64,000 bases of DNA from Rotaria macrura (lineage: Eukaryota > Rotifera > Eurotatoria > Philodinida > Philodinidae), in assembly GCA_900239685.1 (NCBI GenBank), contig OENT01000541.1, forward strand, positions 36,920-100,919, read 5' to 3'. The notes below the pieces were generated by a model. That model saw nothing but the letters and a program-made list of their open reading frames with translations, searched no databases and was not told the DNA's origin. Of the stretch, positions 11,701-25,300 are shown piece by piece (position 1 is the first letter of the stretch; each line of letters begins with the position of its first letter). The position numbers and the translations under genes were made by a program.

Positions 11701-13067
11701 AAACCGTCTTATCTCTTGTTTTGATAAGATATACATGATCGTCTTCGTCTTACATGCGTGAAAACTAAATATCTTCTAGTAGAAAAAGAAAACTGGCAAC
11801 AATTAAACCGTTAAAACTAAGAATCTTATAAAATGCCTGTAGCGCAGGATACTACAAGTTAAGGAATTGAGTGTGATTGAACGAAATTGTGTTTTTTATG
11901 ATTGTCAAAAGCAAATAGACGAGAAACTGTTATCTATCGAATGTTCGTATTTCAATAAAAGGTTTCCATCATCTACGTACTTGAAATTATATTAACTGAA
12001 TGATGAACACGTTGTAATATCAAGTCAAACTCATCACTTTATCCATTCATTCTTATGAGGTATTCAAGAAAAAAAATTATTAAACGAAAACTTATTCGTT
12101 TCACTAGCCCGTCTGTTCATGTAGATCACATTATGAATTTTTTACTATAATGTTTATTGTGCTCACACTATGAGTATCAAAATAATTTTCTTATCCGATT
12201 AGTTATTTCATTAATGCCAGAAAAGAGGAGGTACCATGGAACGTCGTATTGTATCAAAGTTACTAATATTGAAATCAATAATAGTGCTGTGATGTTTGAT
12301 ATTACATTTTTATATGCAAGTAACTTTTCATTCTTTTTGAAAAATCCAATGAAAGCATTGTCTTGCCTGAGAATCCTTAGTTTTACGACTATCGATGACT
12401 ATTCGGCATTCTGTTCTTCCTCGTGCATAGCAGAATGATCCATTGATATTGTGTTTCAGAAGGGAGAGTATGTCCAAGGAAAATTTATCAGCCTCTAACA
12501 TTCTTCAATCCATTTGAAACATGAATGAATAATAATCTCGCATTATAAAATTCAACATTAATAAAAGTAAGAAGTATGTTTAATATTCCATACTGTATAG
12601 TTTTGTTTTGGATAAACAGATCTTACAAAGCAACATGAACTTTGTTGATCGCATTTCACTATAGATTTATAATGAATATAATTTGAATAGAAAATATTTT
12701 AAAATAAGTAATTATTTATAATCATTTGTTTATTTCTATTCTAGTTTACTCTAGATATGGGAGTGAACTTCGAACGTAATAAAAATGAAACACAAGTTGT
12801 CATCATTATTTTTTGTCGCTGGATACTGTTGACGATGAATCAGTGTTATCTATCGTCGCATTTCTCACCATCTTAGTATCAGGTAAGTTAAACACGAGAC
12901 AAGTGACGTTAAGTGAGCAAATATTCATTTTTCTTTGCACTTTTCTTATCATTTCATAGTTTTTCATATTGCATTTATAAAATAAGATTGCACAGCTACT
13001 TCTACCGTTTCTTGTTGCTTGCATATTTTTCTGTTAAATATTTTTCGAGAACAATTAACTATATACG
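8729..13067. other. 4.3-kb gene-free AT-rich region
   Basis: I find no exon chain with consistent splice sites on either strand. Short isolated frames (minus 9655-9924, plus 12157-12438 and others) lack recognisable domains. A short (TA)n run lies near 10093-10107. No transposon ends recognised. The last part should hold the tetraspanin promoter. Confidence 0.4.
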
Positions 13068-13897
13068 ATGGGACGAGAACTTTCATGTGGGGTTGAATGT
13101 ATGCGAGGATTATTACTCGTTCTCAATATTTTATTTGTTATTATTGGTCTTGCCCTTATCGGTATTGGTATTTATATAAAAGTCGATACTAATTTTGCAT
13201 CGATTCTTAGCAAACTTGCCACTGATGGTTCTCTTGAAGTTAAAACTCTCGGATTTTTAGCTTTTGTGATGATTGGTGGTGGTGTGTTTACCTTGATTAT
13301 TGCATTATTCGGTTGTATGGGTAAGCTTTTTGTGACCTCCATGAATACACATATTATATATATATATATATTCTATCTCTTAAAATAGGTGCATTGTGGA
13401 ATAATCGATGCTTATTATACTTGTATGCAGTGGTTCTTGCTATTCTGATGATCCTTGAATTAGTAGGCTTTATTTTGGCATTGGTTGAGAAAGGCAAAAT
13501 TAAAGGTCTCTTTGAGGGACCATTGTCAAAGGCTTTGGAGGATGCTTTAGAGAAAAATCTGACAGATATCAGAATCGCTTTTCAAGACTTAGAAAATTCA
13601 TTGAAATGCTGCGGTGTCTATAATATAACCGATTACGACCGGTTTTCCAAATACGAGAAATCTAAGCGGTGCAAAGAATATCCAGATTCTGAAGGTTGCT
13701 CCGAAGCACTTATTGGCATTTTTACTAAAAATTTACCAATTATTGGTGGTGCATTGGGTGGTATTCTAGTAATAGAATTGTTTGGTTTAATCGGTGCTTG
13801 TGTATTGGCTAAAGTTCTCAAAAACTCACCTGAGTCCACTTATTCAACAGGTCCACCACCAGGTTTTTCAAGATTTGCAAGAGGTGGTCGTTCGTGA
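13068..13897 (+). CDS. Tetraspanin
   Basis: Four-pass membrane organiser of 253 residues in two exons, 13068-13320 and 13389-13897. The 68-bp intron contains a (TA)n run and splits a Gly codon. TM1 is about residues 12-38 (LLLVLNILFVIIGLALIGIG), TM2 about 62-84, TM3 about 92-112, and TM4 is IIGGALGGILVIELFGLIGA near residue 205. The large extracellular loop has the diagnostic CCG motif (LKCCGVYNITDYDRF) and further paired cysteines (KRC, GC). One N-glycosylation site, NIT, lies in the loop. Cytoplasmic Cys residues in the N-terminal SCGVEC segment are likely palmitoylation sites, as is common in the family. The short tail is Pro/Gly/Arg rich. An AATAAA follows the stop within about 30 bp. The subtype cannot be told. 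Confidence 0.92.
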
Positions 13898-14188
13898 TAA
13901 AATAAACATTTGAATATTTAAATAAAGCATTCTTTCATTTTCAATATTAATCCATTGTTCTCTGTTAGTCCTTCAATTATGAATAACATTTTTAAAAAGT
14001 AAACGCAAGAGTAAAAATTCCTTCTTCACTTATTGCAATTAACCAAATAAACGCCACAATGAAAAATTCAGATATCGAGAAGGTTAAATTAGAGCTTTAT
14101 AATTTATTTGTAAAAAAATTTAACTAAATTATGGTGATTATCACATTCATTCATTTCATTCAAAAAAAAATCATTTTCATGTTCGTTT

Positions 14189-16203
14189 CTATTTTTGACG
14201 TTTAATTACACCTTCTTTAATTTGGCGATATAATACATAACGATCTTTACCGATCACAGAACTCTAAAAGACATAGTCATCAAACAGAATGAAAAAATAG
14301 GAATGGTGCTATGAAACATACCGTATACAAATCAAGACCGTTCATATCTGCTCGTAAATTGGTAACAGGATTGCGGAAAACAAGACGGCAACTAACTGGC
14401 ATTTCGTGACCTTTGAAATTTGATTCATTCTATAGAAGAAAAAAAAAGAAAGCCTTCTAATCATTAATCGACATGGAAAAACGACAATTTTTACAGATGA
14501 ATTAATAAAGAAAAGTATTAATTCAATACCTATATTATTTCTGATTCAAACGAAAGAGTATTACAGAGAAGATTCGACATTATCGAGATCGATGAGATTT
14601 TGTGAAAAATAATGAATAACCACATCAGAATATTGCTAAGCAGAACTAGGTTTATAATAAATGAACTACGAATTTCGTGCACGATCAAAGCAATTCCAGA
14701 GATATATCCGATCTTCTCAGTTAGGTTCGACTATAGTTTCGAAATAAAATTTCAAATGTGATAAAATTAATTAAATTTTAATTGATAAAGAAAAAGATGG
14801 ATATCAAAAGAAATCGATTTTAATCAGTAAACCTTAGTGACATTTCCTTCATATGTCTTATATATCACTAATACATACATAAAGATAGAACATTTGCTTC
14901 CTTGAATAATGGGTCCTGTCAATAAGTAAGGTCAAATATCCTATCATGAACATCAAGTCACATTTGTGTGTCAGAAATGGAACGATTTGATGTCTATAAT
15001 GATGTACATTATAATAGAAGTCAATCGAACTCGTTGACATAGATTAATACAAAATTTACTCACAGAAGTTCATGCTTATCAAGAACAATATTCTCGAAGT
15101 AGAAGTACTTACATTGATATTTTCGAACTCTGATTCAATGAAAAATCTGAATGTTCACATCATATTGTTACTAATGATAGAAAAACAATTTAAAGTAGTC
15201 TCATCAACAACGCCAGTGATGTTAGAGTTTTATCGAGTAAGAAAGTTTTACGATTAAAACAAATATACATTTAAAAACATTATTCTAAATTGAACATGTA
15301 AAATCGAACTCTTATTGGCGTATAAATTCGAAAAAACAAACAGTGTTAGTATTTGATCGACTCAGATTTCATTACGTATTGGTGTAATATCATGCGATAG
15401 ACTAACATTTCTGAAATCATAGTGTTACAAAAATAAATCTTCATCTTACCATTGGTGGTAAATGCATTCCAAAGCTAAAACTATATTCATTCAGATCATC
15501 GACAAAAGCTAAGTAATACAAGAATAGAAATAATTGTTATAAATATTGAAATGAATGTTTGTCTTACTTCGAAAAATTAGATGTAATGCTAGATAAAAGT
15601 CTTTTTCAAGTTTTTCACTAACAATCATAATTTCGAGATCTTTAATGGGTGTCTACATAAGAGAAGAAAAGCAATTTTTCATAACGATAAAAAACAAAAA
15701 TATCAACGAACAAGATGAACTATAATATGAGCCGTTCCAATCGGTATTGTCAATCCTAATGCCTGATGAACATATAGATAATCATTAAAATAATTTCTAC
15801 CATTATTTGTCAGTGCATAAAAGCGAGCACCTTGTCGTATTCGTTCAATATTTCCATAATAGATATCAAAGCCTAGACTAACTTGAAGATGTGTATGGAT
15901 TTGCGATGCACCACTTTTAGGCATTGCATCCCAGATCATTTCTGGACATGTATACATAGGCTCCTTAGAATAAGCTTTATGAAACCATTGTTTTGCTAAT
16001 TCAAACATATCACCAATTTCAGCTTCAGTTAAATGTAAGGTATCATGATTACGTGACACTATTAATGTATGCCAACGATCGTATTTGAATGTATTTGCAG
16101 CAGTATATGAAAGACGACGTTCAAGACGTCCAAATGAATCTTCGGCTGTGGAATTCAGATAGCTTTTTCCGCAGAAGTCACAGGCTTTCTTACTTTCTTC
16201 CAT
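14189..16203 (-). CDS. HIT-superfamily (GalT/Apa-like) nucleotidyltransferase-like protein
   Basis: Reconstructed minus-strand gene with five exons: 16203-15712, 15652-15568, 15508-15450, 14429-14322 and 14263-14189. All phases close, giving 272 residues. Exon 1 has CDFCGKSY at the N-terminus and the histidine-triad-like active-site stretch MPKSGASQIHTHLQVSLG (HxHxQ), as in galactose-1-phosphate uridylyltransferase and Ap4A phosphorylase relatives. The downstream segments TPIKDLEIMIVSEKLEKDF and YSFSFGMHLPPM also fit the C-terminal half of GalT-like folds. The substrate is not predictable. The exon 1 donor is GTTCGT, which is weak but keeps the frame. An acceptor-like ctcattag lies 14 bp upstream of the chosen ATG, so a 5' UTR intron, trans-splicing or an unseen upstream coding exon are all possible. 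The 1.02-kb intron between exons 3 and 4 is long for this genome. Confidence 0.7.
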
Positions 16204-17680
16204 TAAATTTAATGTACTAATGAGAAAAAAAACGAAACTTTGAACCCATACTACTTTAAAGACAATCAAAAAATGTTGTAAAACATTCAAGAATCAACAA
16301 ATAATGCAAGAAGCATCAATACAAACACATTTATGTCAGTAAACTATCTTGAATAAAAAAAAAAACATTTTAACAGTTTGATTTGAGATCCGCTATTCTA
16401 AATTTGTAAAGGAGTTAGTCAATTTTATTGAGCAACACAAAGGCAAGGGCGATAACTGACTATCAAATTTGACAAGTTATATTCAATGTTTCTGGTTTCT
16501 CTGACATACTTATTAGAAAACTAACATAATACTCAATATTTAAATACAAGTCATTAGAGAAATTTCTATCCAATAGGTATATCATCAGTATGAAATCGTT
16601 CTAATACAATATCAATAATGTTTAAAACTATAGTTTTAAGTTCTTAATTCCTAGAAAACGTTTACAGCTTCTAATAATAGAAAAAGATATTCTTATATGC
16701 ATCGTTCTATATAATACTCTGGTAGAGAACAGATACATAGTCATAGAAAAAAAAAACTAAGAAAAAAATCCATTCATGACACGGACATAAAGGCTGCAAT
16801 CAATTTTTACACAATATGCTCCATATCAAAGATTTGTACGCATGTAGAACTATTTCATCACATTGTTCAATTACAGTCAGTCATTTGATCTTAGTCAAAT
16901 AGTTTACTCATTATAGGAAAAAAAAATTGAAGTATAGAAAATAGACTTCATTTTCGTACTATGACTACGAACAAAAGATTATTCGGTACGACTGCAGCAG
17001 ATAAAGACGTTTGGTCATTCAAATAAAGTCTTCCTCCAGAGGAAAGTCTTTCAAAGCAAAGTAGAGATCAGATATCATGTGTATACCAGTAAGCCTGACA
17101 GTCTTGTTACTTTAATAGATTCGTGTATCGAACATCGGAAAAAATATTTGCTAATATTTCCCTCTGTGAAAACTTTCATAATCATTAAAAGTGGCCACCC
17201 CACGAGTGGCATGTTACTTCGAAGTTCGTGATATTCGAAATGAATTACTCTCTGAAATAATTTTAATGAAAAAGCCACTATTTCTAATCGAAACGAAATG
17301 AACCTGCATGTTTTACACTTTATGACATCTACATGAGACTTTGGTTAAACTATTGCTTCACTACATTGGAATATGGAAGATGGATACTAATGTGATTGTA
17401 GATCGTTTCAGTATTACTACTACTATCAACTAGTCACTTGAATCTCATGCCCATGTAATATTCTTAATCAGCACACGGTGCTAAACATAGAAACACTTAG
17501 ACTCGCATAAGATTAGCCGATATCTACGATGTATTATTTTGCACAGAAATTTTCCTTCAAACTTCTCGTTGAAAAATGTTGAACTAAATTTCGATGTGTC
17601 ACTTGAAACAAGTCTGATTACTGACATATATATTTATGTGTGTATCAAATTCAATAGGGATAACACTCATTGTAATCGTA

Positions 17681-18417
17681 CTAGCTTTCGGCAGATTGTT
17701 CACTTTTAGTTTGTGGACGTTGGCTTCGCATATAATTATAGATCATTTCTTCATGTGTATGTCGATTATAAATTTTAATTATACGCTGTAAAAAAATAAA
17801 CACTCATTGAAATAATCTTGAATTGAACCCGAAAAAGAAAAACTATAGTTTAAAATGAATGGATTCTATTTACTTGATTTTTGATTTTTTCAACAAGTTT
17901 TTGATCATTATGAAAGTATAGCATCATTTTCTGTAAATAGGCTAACGACAATTTCAATGAACCATAGATTTCTTCAAGACGAAATAATGCATCAAATTTT
18001 TGAGCAAAGTCTCTTTAAAAATAAACAAACAATTTTCAATCAAATAGCAAAGTCTATCACATAGATTTACTGGCAAATTTGATTTTTCGATGAACGAGCT
18101 TGCTTTAAATATTTTGGAATACTGTCTACTGTGTATTCATCCGAATCTTTTATCTGAAAACAATGTTTTTGAAACCATATCTAAAAATAGGAAAAAATTC
18201 ATACGTTGAAAATCTTTTTTACTATGATAAATATCATTACTGATGAATATTCGTTTGATGAAGTTCTAAATTTTTCACTTATTGCCATCGGTGATATAAT
18301 TTGTTGTGCTTTCAATGGTTGATTAGATGCATATTGATATTGATACAATAAAATAAGAATAGAAAAAATAATAAAAAAAAGAAACACAATGGATCTCTCT
18401 CGTCGTAATTGCATCAT
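17681..18417 (-). CDS. Small type II membrane protein, family unknown
   Basis: Reconstructed from four exons, 18417-18241, 18153-18071, 18012-17874 and 17785-17681, with GT-AG introns of about 60-90 bp and exact phase closure, giving 167 residues. The N-terminus MMQLRRERS followed by IVFLFFIIFSILILLYQYQY is a basic segment plus one membrane anchor, typical of a type II (Golgi or ER) topology. The rest is a charged, helix-prone domain (FDALFRLEEIYGSLKLSLAY, KLVEKIKNQRIIKIYNRH) ending in a polar tail. I recognise no family. The correct splice chain with an intact frame is the main evidence that it is a gene. Its neighbour on the same strand is the HIT/GalT-like gene. Confidence 0.55.
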
Positions 18418-20447
18418 TGCACTAAATCTTCGAATTGTATAAAAAGATCAATCGTTACGTGTTGTACTTGAATGACTAGAAAAAATTTAAAACATATATC
18501 TAATTGATGGAAATTTAAAATAAAATAGTAGCAAAAAATAACTTCAATTGTGCGCAAGCACTAAAAGATTCTTACATTTCTAAAACTCACTTTTTGGTTA
18601 GTAAATAAATATCATAAAATTACAACGCAGTACAACTTGAGATTTCGTTTAAATCATTTATTATCTTATATAGAAATATCGATGAATTGCACTCTTTGTT
18701 ACAAGACACATAAATAATTTGAAATTAAAAATTGATAAATATAAAAAAAATGTAAGCGTGAAAAGGTATTTTTGAATGTAAGTACATCTTGTATAGATAT
18801 TATGACTACTGATTCTTCTAATGAGAACATTTATTTCTCGCTCAATAGTTCAAATAGAAATAAAAGTCATTCAGGTAAAATCTACAGAATTGAATACAGA
18901 TTTCGTTCTTCACTACATACTAATTATGAAATCATTTATTTGTAACAATGGCATGAACTAATTTCAACACGGTTTGATGATTTCTATTTGGCGGATCGTT
19001 AAAATTATAAATATAGGTATAAATCTCTGGAACCCAAAGATCGGAAAAAGATGTAGGATATACCTTGAAAAGATTTTTGAATATCTGTCTGGAAGATTTA
19101 TCATGAAACTGGTAATTATAGTGGAATGACAAATACAACATTACAATTAGATCCTGAAATATATTTTAAACTCACGATTATATATTGTAATCTGATCCTT
19201 CAGTTGCAAGCATTTTGATGAATATGCCAACGAAGAGATCTGATATCCACATATTATACATATATTTACACTCGGTATTATAACTGAAGAATGAAGAGCG
19301 ACCCCGTTATTTGATTAGTCGACGAAAGAACCAATGGATGATTGTTCCGTTTGTTTAATGATTCAGTGAATTCTTTTCTTTTCTATGATCACCAGTCAGC
19401 TTTCTCTCTCTATTCCTGTCAAATAATGAAAGAAAAAATACGGTCAACAGATCGACCTGTAGAAATAACATTTGTGACATCGCTCCCGTTCTGTTCATGT
19501 CTACACTATTATTGACTTAAGGTTTAGATTCATCAATAAAACTTTCGGACATATGCTACTGTTCATGGGCTAACGGAATACATCTTTACTTCGTACTTTT
19601 TTTAATGCCATTTTATTGACGTAAATTTCAGTTAATGGCAACTACGTTTTCATAAACGTGACTATGTCCCAGGTGTAATTTCTTCTTTCGAATTTCTTTC
19701 TCCTACATAGATGATGACGATGAAAATATATGTTTTTATTTCTAGATTCTATTTTCAAGAAAGACAAACGCTTTTTGATTCACACATCAAATTTTCTTAA
19801 CTGAGTGAGTTGTTGAATAATGTAGTTATTTCAAAATTAATATTCTACTGATTTCATTTTTGGACTATTGTATTTTGATTATTCAGACGTGCACATACTG
19901 CTTGTTACTCTAAAAATATTGTGTAAATGAGTAATAGCGCACTATTCAGTTTCTCTTAAGCATTTACTTTGACGGTTTTCATTTGTCAACATAAGTGTTA
20001 TTTTTCAGTTCTATGAACTTTATTCGATAGCGTGAGTTTATTAATCCTAGATCATGCGCTTCAAGAGATTTAGATCACGTCCGTTTGTTGTTCTGTGTTG
20101 TTTCTAAAGAAGACGAGAATAACATTGTGATATGATTGTTAAGAACAATAATCTTTGAATTAGCATTGTATATGATTGGTCTGGTTATTTCACACCATTA
20201 TAAAGAAGTAGTGTAAGTAATAAATTATTCTCTGAGTCTGATGCGAAGTGTAAACCTATGATCTAGGTAAGAAACTGATTCGATTACTTGCACTGTATTT
20301 ATTCGACAAGAACTCTATGTAGATAGATGTAAAAAGAAATTGACAATGCCCGAATGATATACTTTCCAGAACTTTAGTCCACGCATACGCGAAGATTTTG
20401 AATAGCATGTGTATGAAATAAATTAAAATATTTTCTATTGTTTAGTT
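18418..20447. other. Mostly noncoding region with one orphan minus-strand exon
   Basis: Apart from the possible terminal exon at 18932-19153 I can support no gene here. The right end should carry the CAP 5' leader: an acceptor-like tgtttag ends at 20445, two bases before the CAP ATG. Confidence 0.4.
18932..19153 (-). CDS. Possible terminal exon of an unidentified gene
   Basis: Reading the minus strand, an acceptor atatatttcag is followed by an open frame of 73 codons (DLIVMLYLSFHYNYQF..., SDLWVPEIYTYIYNFNDPPN, ending LVHAIVTNK) and a stop. The amino acid composition and idiom look like real protein, but I could not find the upstream exons with confidence and do not recognise the family. It could be the last exon of a gene whose earlier exons lie at 19.2-20 kb, or a relic. 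Partial. Confidence 0.35.
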   Translation of the reverse strand, partial: DLIVMLYLSFHYNYQFHDKSSRQIFKNLFKVYPTSFSDLWVPEIYTYIYNFNDPPNRNHQTVLKLVHAIVTNK

Positions 20448-22390
20448 ATGGATTCTAATGTGAAACGTCTTGATAGTTTAAATAGTCGTCTTGAATCTGT
20501 TGCAAATCAATTGCAAGCATCTGTGAACAAATCTGGCGCAATTCATAAAAATTCTTCGAATAGCAATCTTGATGATCTGCCTGTCTTACGTGATTATAAT
20601 GGAATCATAAATGATAGTCTTGCATCATTTGCAACACTATCACGTAAAATTGGTGGTGAATTATCAACAATGATCGATCATGTTACACGTCTATTTGAAG
20701 CTCAACGCGAATTTCTTCGACAAGCAATACAAATAAAAAAGCCTACTAATGATCAACAAATAGCAGACTTAATTAAACCACAATCAAATGAAATTGAAAA
20801 CATTGTTGGTAAATAAACGTTGTTCATTTTTATTTGTATTAACTTCAAAAATAATTATGAATATTCTTATCTAGCATTTACCAATAAAAATCGTAAATCA
20901 ACATTGTTTAATCATTTATCATCAATATCTGAAGGTATTCCTGCAATGGGTTGGATTCTTGTTTCGCCGACACCTGCACCACATATTAAAGAAATGTCGG
21001 ATGCTGCACAATTTTATTTTAATCGAGTTTTAAAAGATTTCAAAGACAAAGATCCTTTTCATGCAGAATGGGTTAAACAATGGATAAAATTATTAAATGA
21101 ACTACATGCGTATGTTAAACAATACCATACGACCGGATTAACGTGGGGTACGTATAGTCAACGTGATATCGGTTGTGTTGGTCGGCATGCACCTCCTCCG
21201 ACATCTTCATTATCAAATATGCGAATCGATGATAGCACATCACGAACTGGAGTTATGAATTCAATCAATTCTTTAGGTACGAATGCAGCATCTCATTTGA
21301 AAAAAGTACCGGACGAGTTCAAAGTTCATAAAAATCCTCAGTTAAAAGAACAACCAACGGAACGATCAAATAAATTTCCAGTAAGTGAATAGGTCGGCTT
21401 TTTTTAATCATTCTAGACTCTGAGAATCGAGAATTAATGTACTAAATGATATTTAGAAGCATGTTTCAATTCGTGCCTAAAAATCTGTAAGACATTGATG
21501 TATGTATATTGCTCACTATGTTGAAAACCACAAAAGTGCTATTGTTTGTTATTAATCAATATTGATTTTTCTGAGTTCATCAAAATACATCGTAAATCAT
21601 TAAAATCTGTTCAAGCTTTAGAGAATCCGTCAAATAAGCTTATTTGCTCAGGAAAGAAATCATTAGACTAATGATGATATGTTTAACAAAGAAACCTAAC
21701 AAACGTAGTATTCTCAAGATTTAGAAATTTTGAATATTTCATATTAGCATAGAGAAGTTGAATTGTGTGACGTTTTTTTTCCCAATTATCAAGCTCGAAC
21801 GAACAATTTTATGTAGATACGAATGATGAAGAATCGAATCACTAATCATTCGAGTTTTCCTTTTCGTTCAGATGAATGTTTCAAATACTTCGTCGAATGT
21901 CACGACTGGCCCACCCAAATTAGCTCTCGAAGGTAACAAATGGATTGTTGAATATCAAACTGGTCAAACAGATTTGAAAATAACGGAAACAAATATGCGT
22001 CATACAATATATATCTATAGATGTTCGAATTCTACAATAACAGTTCAAGGTAAAGTTAATTCGATTGTACTCGATCAATGTACCAAAGTTGGCGTACAAT
22101 TTACTTCTGTTGTGTCGTTAATTGAATTCATTAATTGTCGTGCAGTAAAAGCACAAGTAGTCGATAATGTACCTACGATTCAAATCGAAAAAACGGATGG
22201 ATGTCATATTTATTTATCAAAAAGTTCATTAAATACACAATTTATAACATCAAAATCATCGGAAATGACAATTAATGTTCCAACTGATGATGGAGAATAT
22301 AAAGAATATCCGATACCAGAACAATTTAAAACATTTTTACAAGCTGGCAAACAACTGGTCACTGTGCCGAATGAATCATCGGGTGTTTGA
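20448..22390 (+). CDS. CAP: Adenylyl cyclase-associated protein (CAP), actin regulator
   Basis: Cytosolic protein that recycles cofilin-bound actin and promotes nucleotide exchange on G-actin. There are three exons, 20448-20808, 20875-21380 and 21872-22390, giving 461 residues (animal CAPs about 470). The N-terminus has the RLDSLNSRLESVANQL oligomerisation helix. Exon 2 holds the helical folded domain (FNHLSSISEGIPAMGWILVS, HAEWVKQWIKLLNELHAYVK). A short Pro-containing linker (RHAPPPTSS) follows; it is poorer in proline than usual. Exon 3 is the beta-helix C-terminal CARP domain (ALEGNKWIVEYQ, IYIYRCSNSTITVQGKVNSI, VLDQCTKVGVQF, INCRAVKAQVV). Introns are 66 and 491 bp. tttag at 20441-20445 abuts the ATG, suggesting a spliced 5' leader. 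Confidence 0.95.
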
Positions 22391-25300
22391 AAAGGATGTT
22401 TTGTTTTTATTGACAATGACTATTTTGAATGCTTTCGTTGTGCTATTCGTATTTTATTTATATCTTACATTCCTTGGTGTACGGTTATCTTAACATTACA
22501 AAACAAAACTTGCATCGCTGTCTTTCTTGTATCAACTTTCTTCTCATAATTTCAAAAATAAGAATACATAAATAAAGAAAATCAATATTCACTCTAAATC
22601 TACATTACAGTATCATGTCTCTTTTTCTCTGTCAATCAGTTCTCAAACAATATGTATGAATATCATGGAAGATGAGCATATTGTATTAATAATCAGATTA
22701 AAACGAAATTTTGAAATCTTATTCGAAACTATTAGCAAGTATCATAAAACTTAATAAAGTAAAGACAGAATTATTTTTTCTGTACAGCCAAGAAATACTC
22801 AATTGTATCACAAATCTAACTATGTTAAAACCTTATTTTTTGAAAACTAATTTATTATTTTGATTCTGTTGTCGTCTTGTTTTGTTATATATTACTGAAC
22901 GTCAAAACTTCATTTTCATTGCATTATAACGCAGTTTTTGAGCTTGGATGTTCTTAAGACTCATCTAGGTGCAGTTTCTGATGAAAAATGGCAATAATCG
23001 TTACTAGTAGAATTGTAATCGCTATAAACATGTGTTAATAGAAAACTCGATCTTGGTCTGGAAGTGAAGTCTAGTACACGAATTTCTTTTGTCCTCTTGA
23101 ACTTCTTTGGATGTGATATGATTCGAATATGTATATCATTTTCTTCAAAGTCCACCTTATAAACGAGGGGCAATGGCTAAACTCAAAGGAATTTAGGGAA
23201 AATGTTCGAGCGACCATTGACTAACATCAGTACTCCAAAAACAACTAGTCAATCAAAAAAAGTCGACATGATATATGTATATATATATATATGAAATGTG
23301 TAACAAGTGCCATTCAACTTATTCTATAGATCAAGAGAGAGTTATTCGATGATAAACTCTGCCTAGCACTAATCGTACTTCATAAAATGTCATTTGTATG
23401 GGAATATCAAATGGAAAATATACTGTTTTATCAGATTTCCATTGTTAAGAATGAAAAAATAACGGAAATCGAAAACAATTACACCTTTCTATTCAAACTC
23501 GATTTGAATATCGGTAATGTTTTAAGCTCTATGCCATGGAAAATCCGAATCATCTGATTCTATTCATTCGATTGTCTTCCAAAGTCAAGTAATCATCGAG
23601 TCAATGTGAAATTATAGCTACATGATCAAATTGTATTTTATTTGATAGACACGATATGTATCTTGTAACGAAAATGGATTATAGTCCATTACGCTTTTAC
23701 AAAAATACATGTTTATTTTATTATGATCTTTTGAGAAGTTGGACGCGATGCATGATGACTATCTTCGGCGTAGGATATTCACTACGCTGCTCAATGACAC
23801 TAGTTCTGTTATTTTAATAGGAAAGAGAGCGGGTGGTTATCATCTTTCAAAAAGTTAGAGCATCTAGTCTGATCGTTACCGATTGGCCTAACGTTGTTAG
23901 CTAGATGAAAGATCAATAAACGTTGTACGCCTATGCTCATCACATATCGACCAATACTTGAAAAGTCATTAAATGCAAGTGAAAGAAAAACAAATCTTTT
24001 TGAACTCAAGTAGTGAAAACTCATGTCGGCATCAAACTTTTATACAAACTAACTAAAAAAGCCTGATCCTTTTCAATAATTTGTACTGTCAATATTTGAA
24101 ACTGAATTGCTATATTAGAATTTCACATTTGTAGACGCTGTCATTTCCATGGTAAATTATGATTCCGAAAAATTCGTAGCTTTAAGTATCTAGATGTCAA
24201 ACTTTCATTACTAAATCATAACATTTTTTTCTCAATCAAAACTACTGAAGCTTCATGAAAACTTTGTAAGATTAATATTCTGCTACTCTGATGAACTTCT
24301 CAAATAATAAATTTTGATAGGTCTCTTGATAGAACTTCTTCGACTGTAAAATCCAGAGTAAAAATAAAAATATGACTCTCGACAAATTCTTTATTACGAC
24401 TGAAAATAAGTGATCATGCTGACTTTTTTATATTTCATCAAACTACATATCTCAATGATAGAAATTTTAGATTTTAAAAACTATTCAAACTGACATCTAT
24501 GTGCAAACTTGAAAATAATTTTTGAATGAGAAAAAGAACAAGATTTTCTTCTTTTCATTTATTCAACCAAATTACTGTACACGACGTATAATCTACTCGT
24601 CATGAATATCCTCTCGATTTGTTATAACAAACAATTTTAGTCACACTTTTTATATTTTTTTTTTATAACAGAATCTACGTAATAATGTCTGTGAAAAAAA
24701 AGGATATTCGGTGAATATGATTGGTTTTTATTCAGAATTTTATGGCTCACGATATTATTTGTCATTACATGAGTACAATCGTTATTAGAACATGCTGAAT
24801 ATTGTTCACCGTTGAAGTTAATACAAAAGAATTTCTAGAACAGTGGTTTAAGACAAAGTGAAAAATACCGCTGACCACATGAAATACATGTGGTCATTGA
24901 CAAATAAATATTGACAAAGTGAGAGGATATATTTGTTGACGACGATGTCTTATTGATTGACAAACCATCAGAAACAGATGTTCTAAACCGGACTATAAAA
25001 ATTCATTTAATATCGTAACCTTTTCTATACACATGTTCAACAATAGCGTCAAATTCAACGAATCATTTTTGTTTAATTTATTATCAATCATGAATAAATA
25101 TGATCAGTAAAACTACATCATTTGTTATATTTAAGGTATGTGATAGGCTGAAAAGTTGAAATATACTTCTCAAGTGAATGAATTCGATACAGGATCCAAT
25201 TAAGCAACACACTTTTATTGGAATTCGGGAAATGAAACCAATAAAAGATCCGACCACTCGAAACTATATAACAAGTCGAATACGAATACTTATAGACAAC

